A stretch of DNA of 64,000 bases from Novosphingobium mangrovisedimenti (GTDB lineage: Bacteria > Pseudomonadota > Alphaproteobacteria > Sphingomonadales > Sphingomonadaceae), in NCBI RefSeq assembly GCF_025153475.1, contig NZ_JANZXA010000001.1, positions 612,643 to 676,642 on the forward strand. Direction: 5' to 3'. Made by a program: the position numbers and the translations under genes. Shown one piece after another: positions 9,109 through 17,160 of this stretch. Each line of letters starts with the position of its first letter. The stretch's first letter is position 1. The notes under the pieces were generated by a model, which searched no databases, had not been told where the DNA came from, and saw nothing but the letters and a program-made list of their open reading frames with translations.

Positions 9109-9867
9109 ATGATCGAACACGCCATCCTCCTCAGCGCCGGCCAGGGCTCACGCCTGCTTCCGCTCACCGCCGAGCGTCCGAAATGCCTCATCGACTTTTC
9201 CGGCAAGTCGCTGATCGAATGGCAGGTGGAGATGCTCGCGCGCGGCGGCGTGAAGCGCATCGACGTGGTCACCGGCTTCATGACCGACATGCTGGAAGAG
9301 CACCTCAACGCGATCCGCGATCCGCGCGTCGAGATCACCGTGCGGTTCAATCCGTTCTACAAGGTGGCCGACAACCTCGGCTCGTGCTGGATCGCGCGCG
9401 AGGCGATGCGCGGCGACTTCATGATCCTGAACGGCGACACGCTGGTTTCGGAAGAGATCGTGCACAAGGTGCAGCAGGGCGGCGAAGGCCCGGACGGCCA
9501 GCCCTGGCCCGTCGCGGTCACCGTGGACGTCAAGCCCGAAGGCTACGACAGCGACGACATGAAGGTCGAGCGCGAGGCCGGCGGCCGCCTCGTCCACATC
9601 GGCAAGACGCTCACCGCCGACCAGTCCAATGCCGAATCGATCGGCTTCCTTGCCTTTCGCGGCGAGGGCGCGGACCTGTTCCGCGAAACCGTGCGCAAGG
9701 CCATGCGTACCCCCGAGGGCGTGCAGCACTGGTATCTCAAGGTCATCGATTCGATCGCGCCCACCGGCAAGGTCGGCACGGTCTCGATCGAAGGGCTCGA
9801 CTGGGCCGAGGTCGATTTCCTCAACGACATCGAAATCGCCACGAAGCTGACCGACACCTGGGTGTGA
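9109..9867 (+). CDS. nucleotidyltransferase of the phosphocholine/inositol-phosphate cytidylyltransferase type
   Basis: A 252-residue NTP-transferase. The nucleotide loop SAGQGSRLLPLTAERPKCL is at residues 9-27, and LNGDTLV supplies the metal-binding aspartate. The NPFYKVADNLGSCWIA segment is typical of LicC-like phosphocholine cytidylyltransferases and of inositol-1-phosphate cytidylyltransferases. It would activate a small phosphorylated alcohol as its CDP (or UDP) derivative. A CDP-alcohol phosphatidyltransferase is encoded 3-5 kb away, so a CDP-alcohol product consumed there is a reasonable hypothesis. The exact alcohol is unknown. Confidence 0.85.
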   Translation: MIEHAILLSAGQGSRLLPLTAERPKCLIDFSGKSLIEWQVEMLARGGVKRIDVVTGFMTDMLEEHLNAIRDPRVEITVRFNPFYKVADNLGSCWIAREAMRGDFMILNGDTLVSEEIVHKVQQGGEGPDGQPWPVAVTVDVKPEGYDSDDMKVEREAGGRLVHIGKTLTADQSNAESIGFLAFRGEGADLFRETVRKAMRTPEGVQHWYLKVIDSIAPTGKVGTVSIEGLDWAEVDFLNDIEIATKLTDTWV

Positions 9868-9926
9868 TCGGCAACCGGACGCCGCGAGGGGTGACAAGCC
9901 CCGCCGTGCGTCCTAGCACGCCCGCC

Positions 9927-11150
9927 ATGCGTGCCGCCTGGATCGCCTTTGTCATCGGTTCGAGCTTCTTCCTGTTCGAATTCGTCGCAAGGATCGAACC
10001 CAGCCTCGATACCGGGACCATTGCCGGCTTCTTCGGCCTGTCCGATTCCGGCTTTGGCACGCTCTCCAGCCTGTTCTTCTGGATCTATGCGCCGATGCAG
10101 ATCGTGGTGGGGCTGGTGCTCGACCGCTATGGCGCGCGCAAGTTCATCCTCGGCGGGAGCCTGTGCTGCGCGGCCGGGGTACTGCTCTTCGCGGCGACGA
10201 ACGTCGTCGGCATTGCGGCGGCCGGCCGGGTGCTGACCGGCTTTGGCGCCTCCTTCGCCTTCGTCTCCGCGCTGTGGCTGGTGAACCACTGGTTCGCGCC
10301 CGAACGCTTCGCGATGCTTTCGGGCGCGGTGAACGCGGTGGGCATGGTCGGCGCCGCCATCGGGGCGGTCGCACTGTCGGACCTTGTCACGGCGGCGGGC
10401 TGGCGGCTGGTCTTCGCGGTGACAGGCCTTGTCGGCCTGGGCATCTTCGCTGCCGCCTTCCTGTTCCTGCGCGAACCGCGATCGCCGGCAAGCGATGCCG
10501 ATACCAGACCCGTCGAGCACGTCCGGCAGAGCCTGGCGACCGTGCTGGGGAACGGCAGGATCTGGGCGCTGTCGATCGTCGGCATGCTCTACTACATGCC
10601 GGTCAACGTCTATGCCGGGCTATGGGGCACGACCGAGCTGGTGAGCGACCATCACCGCTCGCAGATCGCGGCCGAGACGATCGTGTCCATGGTTTTCTGG
10701 GGCATGGCGCTTGGCAGCATCTTCGGCGGCTGGGTCTCGGACCTGCTCGGCCACCGCAAGTACCTGGTGCTGGGCGGCGCGGTGCTGACAGGGCTGGCCT
10801 ACACGACCGCGCTCTACCTGCCGCTTTCGGCCTTCGCCGAAGGGGCTTTGCTGCTTGCCGCCGGATTCTTCGGAGGCTTCCAGATGCTGACGTTCGCCAT
10901 GGCCAAGGAAGGCGAGGCGAACGACGTGGTCGGCACGGTGGTGGCTTTCGTCAACATGATCGGCATTGCCGGCGCGCTGATCTTCCAGCCGCTGGTGGGC
11001 TACCTTGCCGATGCGGCGGGCGGCAACTTCGCGCTCGCGCTGGGGACGGTTCCCGCCTGCACCGCGCTGGCGGCGCTGATCGTGCTGTTCGTCCCCGAAT
11101 ACCGGCACCCCGATCACGTTTCCGACGGCGGGACGGCGCAGCCCGCATGA
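9927..11150 (+). CDS. MFS transporter
   Basis: A 407-residue major facilitator with 12 predicted membrane segments. I start it at 9927 (MRAAWIAFVIGSSFFLFEFV) because the frame upstream overlaps the nucleotidyltransferase coding region. The loop after the second segment reads GLVLDRYGARKFILG, the MFS motif A, and a second copy GWVSDLLGHRKYL follows helix 8. The overall look recalls the hexuronate/glycerol-phosphate branch. Its TGA overlaps the start of the TlpA-like gene (ATGA), so it heads a three-gene run with thioredoxin-like partners. Substrate unknown. Confidence 0.85.
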   Translation: MRAAWIAFVIGSSFFLFEFVARIEPSLDTGTIAGFFGLSDSGFGTLSSLFFWIYAPMQIVVGLVLDRYGARKFILGGSLCCAAGVLLFAATNVVGIAAAGRVLTGFGASFAFVSALWLVNHWFAPERFAMLSGAVNAVGMVGAAIGAVALSDLVTAAGWRLVFAVTGLVGLGIFAAAFLFLREPRSPASDADTRPVEHVRQSLATVLGNGRIWALSIVGMLYYMPVNVYAGLWGTTELVSDHHRSQIAAETIVSMVFWGMALGSIFGGWVSDLLGHRKYLVLGGAVLTGLAYTTALYLPLSAFAEGALLLAAGFFGGFQMLTFAMAKEGEANDVVGTVVAFVNMIGIAGALIFQPLVGYLADAAGGNFALALGTVPACTALAALIVLFVPEYRHPDHVSDGGTAQPA

Positions 11151-11938
11151 CCTCCATCCCCATCGGGCCGCTGATGCTCGCATCCGAACGACTGCTCGCC
11201 ATCGTGCTCCTGGCCGCGTTCCTGATGATCGCCGGATTCATCGCGCGGCGCACCGCGACACGGGCCGACACCGTGGCGTGGCGTGCGCTGCTGATCGGGC
11301 TGGTGGCGGCCCGCGCGGGCTTCGTGGTCCAGAACTTCGCGGCCTACCGCACCGAGCCGTGGTCCATCCTCGCCGTCTGGCAGGGCGGCTTCCTGCTCTG
11401 GCCGGGCGTGCTCGCCGCCGTGGTCACGATCGGCGTCATGCTGCGCCGGACACGCGCCGGCCTTGCGCTTGGCGGCACGGCACTGGTGCTGGGCGCGGCC
11501 ATGAGCCTTGCCGTTCCCATGCTGCGCCCGGCCCCGCGCCCACTGCCGCCGGGCCTCGTCTTCGCCTCGCTCGAAGGCGAGCCGGTCGCACTCGACGCGC
11601 TGCGCGGCAAGCCGGTCGTCATCAACCTGTGGGCCACATGGTGCGGCCCGTGCCGCCGCGAAATGCCGATGCTGATGGACGTGGCGCGCGGCGCGACTGT
11701 TCCGATCCTGCTCGTCAACGCGGACGAGGACCTGGCGCGCATCCTGGGCTACCTTTCCGAACAGCGCCTGCCCGGTGATCGCGTGCTGATCGACACCCGC
11801 CGCCAGATGCCCTCCGTGCTCGATCTGCAAGCGCTGCCCACCACGCTGTTCATCGACGGTTCGGGCACGATCGTGTCGAGCCACGTCGGCGAAATTTCGC
11901 GCGCGCAGCTCCTCGCCGAGATAGAAGCCCTGAAATGA
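11147..11938 (+). CDS. membrane-anchored TlpA/ResA-like thioredoxin
   Basis: A 263-residue protein with three to four membrane helices in the first 130 residues and a periplasmic TlpA/DsbE-type thioredoxin domain behind them. The active site is WATWCGPCRRE (Cys166 and Cys169), with the cis-proline near LPTTLFIDG. Most TlpA proteins have one anchor, so the multi-helix N-terminal part is unusual and may pass electrons through the membrane. It overlaps the genes on both sides by ATGA, so MFS, TlpA-like and DsbA-like proteins are made together. Probable role: reductive thiol chemistry in the periplasm. Confidence 0.85.
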   Translation: MTSIPIGPLMLASERLLAIVLLAAFLMIAGFIARRTATRADTVAWRALLIGLVAARAGFVVQNFAAYRTEPWSILAVWQGGFLLWPGVLAAVVTIGVMLRRTRAGLALGGTALVLGAAMSLAVPMLRPAPRPLPPGLVFASLEGEPVALDALRGKPVVINLWATWCGPCRREMPMLMDVARGATVPILLVNADEDLARILGYLSEQRLPGDRVLIDTRRQMPSVLDLQALPTTLFIDGSGTIVSSHVGEISRAQLLAEIEALK

Positions 11939-12609
11939 AGCAAGAGAACCGCACGATGAAACCGTCCCTGTTCCGCATGGCCCTGACGGGGGCACTGGCC
12001 TTCGCCGCCAGCCTCGCACCCGTAGCCGCAACGGCGCAGAAGTCCGGTAACGAGGCGCGGTCCGCAAAGGCGCAGGAACTGCGCGAGCGCATCCGCACCG
12101 ATCCGCTCGCGCCCACGACGGGCGCGCGCAACGGCGACGTGACGGTGGTGGTCTTCTCCGACTACCAGTGCCCCTATTGCCGCCGCTTCAACGATACGCT
12201 CGATGCCCTCGTCAAGGCCGATCCCAAAGTTCGCGTGGTCTATCGCGACTGGCCGATCCAGGGCCCCGCGTCGGTGCTGGCCGCCCGTGCCACGATTGCC
12301 GCACAATACCAGAACAAGCACGCCGCGCTTCATGCCGCGCTGATGGCCGGGCCGGTGCGGCTCGACGAGGCGACGATCAAACACGCCGCGCGCGAGGCCA
12401 AGGTCGACTGGAACCGCCTCCAGACCGACATGAAGGCCCACAAAAGCGAGATCGACGGCCTTCTCGTGCGTAACTATCAATATGCGCGGATCATGGGGCT
12501 GGAAGGGACGCCGGGCCTGCTGATCGGTCCCTATCTGGTGCCGGGCGCGGTCGATCTGGCCACGCTGAGGCAAACGGTCGCGAACGCCCGCAAGGAGGGC
12601 GCCAGGTAA
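11935..12609 (+). CDS. DsbA-family periplasmic thiol-disulfide protein
   Basis: A 224-residue secreted thioredoxin-fold protein. A basic start, hydrophobic core and APVAATAQ region make a signal peptide of about 34 residues. The active site is SDYQCPYCRRF near residue 80, with the cis-Pro loop GTPGLLIG. This resembles the ScsC/BcfH/DsbG-like branch used for thiol oxidation or isomerisation. The start at 11935 overlaps the previous stop; an internal ATG at 11956 (MKPSLF) is an alternative and would give a neater signal peptide. It pairs naturally with the membrane TlpA-like protein encoded just upstream. Confidence 0.88.
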   Translation: MKQENRTMKPSLFRMALTGALAFAASLAPVAATAQKSGNEARSAKAQELRERIRTDPLAPTTGARNGDVTVVVFSDYQCPYCRRFNDTLDALVKADPKVRVVYRDWPIQGPASVLAARATIAAQYQNKHAALHAALMAGPVRLDEATIKHAAREAKVDWNRLQTDMKAHKSEIDGLLVRNYQYARIMGLEGTPGLLIGPYLVPGAVDLATLRQTVANARKEGAR

Positions 12610-12613
12610 GGCT

Positions 12614-13042
12614 TCAGGCGAAGTAGCCCTTCAGCCAGCCCACCAGCGCCGCAAGGTCATCGCCTGCCAGCGCCACGGCATGGCCGAGATCGGGCACCTT
12701 GGGCCAGCCCACGTCGACGAATTCGCGCCCCTGCCATTCGCGCGATCCCTCGTAGCGGGGCAGCACGTGGAAGTGGACGTTGGGATCAACCATCATCAGC
12801 ATGAGGTAGTTGATCCGGGCATAATCGACTGCCTTGCCCAGCGCGCCCTCGATCGCGGTAGTCACCTGCTTGAGCTCGGCATGGGCCTCGACCGGCAGAT
12901 CCGAAAAGGCCGTGGCGTCCGATTTCGCCACGAGCACCAGCGAACCGAGCGTGGGCTGGGCCGCGCGGGCAAGGACCACCCAGTGTTCGAACTCGGCCAC
13001 CAGCGTCGCGGGATAGCCGAACTTTTCCATCGTCTCGTTCAT
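12614..13042 (-). CDS. HIT family protein with Asn at the first triad position
   Basis: A 142-residue histidine-triad (HIT) nucleotide-binding protein; family members are nucleotidylyl hydrolases or transferases. The triad region reads DPNVHFHVLPRYE: the second and third histidines are present, but the first position of the usual His-x-His-x-His motif is Asn. The central His, the catalytic nucleophile in the family, is kept. I start at 13042 (MNETMEKFGYPATL); the extension upstream looks non-coding. It converges with the DsbA-like gene, leaving only four bases between them. Confidence 0.85.
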   Translation of the reverse strand: MNETMEKFGYPATLVAEFEHWVVLARAAQPTLGSLVLVAKSDATAFSDLPVEAHAELKQVTTAIEGALGKAVDYARINYLMLMMVDPNVHFHVLPRYEGSREWQGREFVDVGWPKVPDLGHAVALAGDDLAALVGWLKGYFA

Positions 13043-13073
13043 TGCGGGCACCTCGCCTGTTCCGGGACTACTA

Positions 13074-14210
13074 TCAGGCCTCCGACAGCCACGAGGTGAT
13101 CGTACCGCCACGGGCGCGCACGATCCATGCCTGAACCAGCCGCACGGCATGAACGAGGCACGAGAACACGGTCCACCACGCCACCGCGATCAGCCCCAGA
13201 TCGGGCCGGGAAAAGACCATCGCGACGAACAGGATCACCATGTTCGGATTGCGCCGCGCGGTGATCAGACGGAAATTGCTGTCGAACCTGCGCCAGACAT
13301 GGATGTGCATCATGCCGTTCTGGCGCATGAACACGCCCTCGATCACGCGCTGGACGACATAGCCGCCCTGAATCGCCGCCTGCACCAGCCAGAACGTCTC
13401 GCTGTCGTAGCCCAGGCCCCATGCCGCAAGGCCGGTCGCCCAGAACCACCACCAGAACGGCGGGTGGACGAGATCCATGCCGTGGTCGAAGATATTGCCC
13501 CAGTAGGACGAGGTGATGGTGCAGCGCGCGAGCTTTCCGTCGACCGTATCGAGCACCATGAAGACGAGCCCCGTCGCCATCCCGGCCCAGTAGTGGCCAT
13601 AGGCGAAGAGCACTGTCGCGATCACGCAGAACGCCGCGCCGACAGCCGTCACCATGTTGGGCGTGACATGCAGCTTCGCGCAGATCCGCGTGAGCACCAG
13701 CGCCCATTCCGGCCAGAGGTACTTGGTCAGCAGGTCGGTCACGCCCTTGTAGGCGCCGAAATAGCTGGCCCGCTCGATCGCGCGGACCGAACCAGGGGTG
13801 AGCGCCATGAGGAACGGCGTCTCGCGCTTCCTGAGCTGCTTGTTCTCGATGGTCGGTCCGCTCTCGAAGGCAACCACGGTGAGCCCGGCCGTGTCGGCAA
13901 GCGGCGCGTTGGCGGTCATGGCCTCGGCGATTCGGGCCGTCTGCCCGGCATCGGCGCCGTGCGCCAGTGCGGGAACGCCGCCGAGCGTGAGGACCATGCC
14001 CGGCTGCGAGACGATGTGCCGGAACCATGCCGGGTCCCAGGCATGGGCGGCATTGGAAAGGATCGCGGGGCCGGCTGGCACGGTGCCGGACGGCACGAGG
14101 CTGGCGGCACGGGCGATGCGACCGACACGCTCGCCCATCGTAAGGCCCCAGAGCTTCACCGGGTTTTCGCCAAGCGCAACGACGGTCGGGGGGGAAGAAG
14201 TGCTGTCCAT
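13074..14210 (-). CDS. CDP-alcohol phosphatidyltransferase family protein
   Basis: A 378-residue membrane enzyme. The complete family motif, D-x2-D-G-x2-A-R-x8-G-x3-D-x3-D, lies at residues 221-246 (DTVDGKLAR ... GNIFDHGMD). These enzymes join a phosphorylated or free alcohol to a CDP-activated partner, releasing CMP. The 150-residue N-terminal part ends LRKRETPFLMALTP and SYFGAYKGVTDLLTKYLWP, the arrangement of the linker in bifunctional inositol-phosphate cytidylyltransferase/DIPP synthases, but no nucleotide loop survives. The activation step may therefore be done by one of the separate nucleotidyltransferases. I chose 14210 as start because the 30 codons upstream look non-coding. Confidence 0.85.
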   Translation of the reverse strand: MDSTSSPPTVVALGENPVKLWGLTMGERVGRIARAASLVPSGTVPAGPAILSNAAHAWDPAWFRHIVSQPGMVLTLGGVPALAHGADAGQTARIAEAMTANAPLADTAGLTVVAFESGPTIENKQLRKRETPFLMALTPGSVRAIERASYFGAYKGVTDLLTKYLWPEWALVLTRICAKLHVTPNMVTAVGAAFCVIATVLFAYGHYWAGMATGLVFMVLDTVDGKLARCTITSSYWGNIFDHGMDLVHPPFWWWFWATGLAAWGLGYDSETFWLVQAAIQGGYVVQRVIEGVFMRQNGMMHIHVWRRFDSNFRLITARRNPNMVILFVAMVFSRPDLGLIAVAWWTVFSCLVHAVRLVQAWIVRARGGTITSWLSEA

Positions 14211-14371
14211 GCGCCGCGCCGTAGTCGAGCCCGGTGAGACTGGCAATCGGGGCTGCGCGCGCTCGCGCGCCAAGTGGCATGAACGCAACAAACGCCACAC
14301 AACTGTAACCTTAATGTGTCAGATCATATTTCTTGGTGATTTTGTCAGCGGGCGACACTACATAGGCGCCC

Positions 14372-15421
14372 GTGCACGGAACTATTTACGAATTTGATAC
14401 GCTGCCGACATTCGGCAAGAATGCCAGGCCCGGCCAGACCGGTCCGGAACGCCCCGCACGCCGCGGGCGCGCCGTTCCGCTCGTCGGCATCGTCCGCAAT
14501 CCGCGCAGTCACCGCAACAAGGGCCATGCGCCCGAAATGGCGGATTGCTCGAACATCCTCACCGAGACCCCGCGCACCCGCGAGGAGCTGTACTACACGC
14601 TGGCCGGCTTCGCCCGCCGCGACATCGACTACCTCGTGGTGGACGGCGGCGACGGTACCGTGCGCGACGTGCTGTCCTGCGGCTCCGAGATCTTCGGCGG
14701 CGAATGGCCGACTCTCATCGTCCTGCCCAAGGGCAAGACCAACGCGCTGACCGTGGACCTGGGCCTGCCCAACCACTGGTCGCTCGCCGATGCCCTGGCC
14801 GCCGCACACAAGGGCAACACCATCACGCGCCGTCCGCTGCGGATCTCGCCGGCCGAAGGCAGCGTCAAGGACGGCTGCATCCAGGGCTTCATTCTGGGCA
14901 CCGGCGCCTTCTCGATCGCGACCGAAGCCGGTCAGGAAGCCCACCGCCGCGGTGCCTTCAACAGCTTCGCGGTCGGTCTCACGGTCTTGTGGGCGATCAT
15001 CCAGTCACTGTTCGGCCGCACCGGAAACCCCTGGCGCACGTGCACCCCGACGCGCATCGTCGACCGCCATACCGGGCGCGACCTGCCGCATTCGGGCCGG
15101 GGCCGCAGCGACGAGCGCTTCATGACCGTCGCCACGACCTTCGAAAAGTTCCCACTCGGCGCGCGCCCGTTCGGCCGCAATCCCGTGCCGGGTCTCAAGC
15201 TGGCCGTGATCGACTGGCCGGTGCGCTGGATCATCGCCCTGCTGCCGGCGGTCCTTTTCGGCTTCTACAGCCGCAGCCTCACCCGCAACGGGGCCCAGCG
15301 GTTCCATGCGAACGACCTCGAACTCGACATCGGCGGCTCGTTCGTCCTCGATGGCGAGGTTTTCCCCGCCGGACGCTACGTGCTCGACGAGGGGCCGCAA
15401 CTGACCTTCGTAGTCCCCTGA
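14372..15421 (+). CDS. diacylglycerol kinase family (lipid kinase-like) protein
   Basis: A 349-residue protein of the DAGK catalytic family. GGDGT at residues 92-96 (LVVDGGDGTVRDV) is the ATP-binding signature, followed by LPKGKTNALTVDLGL in place of the usual PxGTxNDFA. The C-terminal half is the typical beta sandwich, interrupted by a hydrophobic stretch near residues 285-300. Family members phosphorylate diacylglycerol, sphingoid bases or ceramide. In a sphingolipid-making sphingomonad, ceramide is an attractive substrate but this is inference. The start is a GTG. It begins a run of three genes on the + strand with the TAM41-like gene and a nucleotidyltransferase. Confidence 0.82.
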   Translation: MHGTIYEFDTLPTFGKNARPGQTGPERPARRGRAVPLVGIVRNPRSHRNKGHAPEMADCSNILTETPRTREELYYTLAGFARRDIDYLVVDGGDGTVRDVLSCGSEIFGGEWPTLIVLPKGKTNALTVDLGLPNHWSLADALAAAHKGNTITRRPLRISPAEGSVKDGCIQGFILGTGAFSIATEAGQEAHRRGAFNSFAVGLTVLWAIIQSLFGRTGNPWRTCTPTRIVDRHTGRDLPHSGRGRSDERFMTVATTFEKFPLGARPFGRNPVPGLKLAVIDWPVRWIIALLPAVLFGFYSRSLTRNGAQRFHANDLELDIGGSFVLDGEVFPAGRYVLDEGPQLTFVVP

Positions 15422-15475
15422 TGAATTCCATTCGGGCCGCTTGATTTCCACGCGGCCCTGCGGGAGCATGGCGGC

Positions 15476-16399
15476 ATGAGCGAAGACCTCGACAGTCCTG
15501 AAAGTCTCGAGGCGCGGGTGGGCGCGGCACTGGAGCGCCCGGTGGAGCCCGAAGTGCGGGCCTTCGCCGAACGCCTGGCGCCGGTCGATGCGCTCGGCGT
15601 CCTGTTCTACGGTTCCAACTTGCGCACCGGCTCGCTCGAGGGCGTGCTCGACTTCTACGTGCTGACGCAAGGGCCGCAGGAAGAGAAGATCTGGCCGCGC
15701 GTCAGCTATCACGAATGGCATCACCGGGGCACGATCCTGCGCGCCAAGGTAGCGACGATGGCGCTGGACACCTTCCGCGCCGCCGCCGCGGGTGAGCTGC
15801 TCGACACCACGATCTGGGCCCGCTTCGTCCAGCCCAGCGCGCTCGCCTGGGAACGCGATCCGCAAGCCGGGTCGGCGATTGCCGACGCCGTGGCGCAGGC
15901 GGCGCGCACCGCCGCGCGCCTTGCCGTGGCGCTAGGCCCCGAGACAGGCACGCCCGAGGACTACTGGCGCGCCTTGTTTCGCGCCACTTATGCCGCCGAG
16001 TTCCGCGTCGAGAAGGCCGGCCGCGAGGATTCGATCCTCTCCGCCAACCGGGCGCACTTCGACGGCCTGCTGCCGCTGGCGCTGCTGGCCCAGGGAATCG
16101 ACTTCGCGCGCGGGGTCGGCAGCACCATCCGCCCCGAACTGCCGCTGGCGGAGCGCGCGCACCTGCTCGACTGGTGGAAGCGCCGCCAGCGGCTGGGCAA
16201 GCCCTACAATGTCCTGCGCCTGCTCAAGGCCTCGACCACCTTCGACGGCGCCGCGCGCTATGCCGCCTGGAAGATCGAACGCCACACCGGCGTTCCCATC
16301 GCCGTGACACCCTGGCGCGAGCGGCATCCCGTCCTCGCGGCCCCCGGCGTGCTCTGGCAGGTATGGCGTCACCGCAAGGCGGGGAACCGCGCCGCGTGA
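15476..16399 (+). CDS. TAM41-like protein (possible CDP-lipid synthase)
   Basis: A 307-residue soluble protein without signal peptide. I see a pattern like mitochondrial TAM41/MMP37, a CDP-diacylglycerol synthase of the nucleotidyltransferase fold: VLFYGSNL with a following LDFYVLT (residues 42-63), then TTIWARFVQPSAL (111-123) where TAM41 has a Leu-x-Gly-Arg-x-x-Lys-Pro motif, then YAAEFRVEKAGREDS (172-186) where TAM41 has an SY-x-GDFR segment. The similarity is read by eye and distant. The gene lies 54 bases after the lipid kinase-like gene and overlaps the next nucleotidyltransferase gene by GTGA. Function as a lipid cytidylyltransferase would fit the neighbours. Confidence 0.55.
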   Translation: MSEDLDSPESLEARVGAALERPVEPEVRAFAERLAPVDALGVLFYGSNLRTGSLEGVLDFYVLTQGPQEEKIWPRVSYHEWHHRGTILRAKVATMALDTFRAAAAGELLDTTIWARFVQPSALAWERDPQAGSAIADAVAQAARTAARLAVALGPETGTPEDYWRALFRATYAAEFRVEKAGREDSILSANRAHFDGLLPLALLAQGIDFARGVGSTIRPELPLAERAHLLDWWKRRQRLGKPYNVLRLLKASTTFDGAARYAAWKIERHTGVPIAVTPWRERHPVLAAPGVLWQVWRHRKAGNRAA

Positions 16400-17157
16400 A
16401 GCCGGCGGCCCTGATCCTGGCGGGATCGCGCCCCGGGCCGCCCGATCCCGTCGCGGCAGCCGAAGGCGTCTGGCACAAGGCACTGGTACCGCTCGAAGGC
16501 CGCACCATGCTTGCCCGCGTGGTGGGCGCATTGCGCGAGGCCGGAATCGAGCGGATCGCCGTTTCCGCCTCGGACCGGCAGGTCATGGATCTCGCCCGCG
16601 AACTGGGCTGCGAAGTGTTGCTGGCCTCGACCGGCCCGAGCGCCAGCGTCGGGATCGGCCTCGAAAAGCTCGGCGCACCGTTGCTGGTGACGACGAGCGA
16701 TCACGCCCTGCTCCGCCCGGAATGGGTGACCGATTTCGTGCGGGACACGCCGCGCGGCGCGGACGTTTCCGTCTTGCTGGCCCGGCGCGAGGCGATCGAG
16801 GCGGCCATGCCCGGCAGCCGGCGCACCTACCTGCGCTTTGCCGACGGCCACTGGTCGGGCTGCAACCTGTTCCTGCTGGCCACCGGCCGCGCCGGCGCGG
16901 CGATCGACACCTGGAAGATGGTCGAGGCGGACCGCAAGCGCCCCTGGCGCATCGCCGCCCGGCTCGGGCTCGGCATGCTCGTCAGCTATGTGCTGGGGCG
17001 GCTGACGCTGACCGAGGCGATCTCCGGCCTCGGCCGCCGGATCGGCATATCGGCCAGCCTCGTGGCAGCCCGCGACGGCCTCGCCGCGGTCGATGTCGAC
17101 AAGCCTCAGGACCTCGCCGATGCCCGCGCCATCATCGCCGCGCGCGAATCCTCCTAG
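16396..17157 (+). CDS. MobA-like NTP transferase domain protein
   Basis: A 253-residue nucleotidyltransferase of the GT-A/MobA-like type. ALILAGSRPGPPDP replaces the usual glycine-rich loop, followed by WHKALVPLEGRTMLARVV. An acidic SDHALLRPEW segment takes the place of the metal-binding Asp motif. A hydrophobic stretch near residue 195 is unusual for a soluble enzyme. The start is GTG at 16396, overlapping the TAM41-like stop (GTGA). Likely role: activation of a sugar or alcohol phosphate as part of the lipid-type gene group. The substrate cannot be named. Confidence 0.75.
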   Translation: MKPAALILAGSRPGPPDPVAAAEGVWHKALVPLEGRTMLARVVGALREAGIERIAVSASDRQVMDLARELGCEVLLASTGPSASVGIGLEKLGAPLLVTTSDHALLRPEWVTDFVRDTPRGADVSVLLARREAIEAAMPGSRRTYLRFADGHWSGCNLFLLATGRAGAAIDTWKMVEADRKRPWRIAARLGLGMLVSYVLGRLTLTEAISGLGRRIGISASLVAARDGLAAVDVDKPQDLADARAIIAARESS

Positions 17158-17160
17158 GGG

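Noticed and set aside
14333..14371. Promoter for the lipid-kinase-like gene
   Set aside because: TTGGTG and TACATA have a 20-base spacer, too long to call with confidence.
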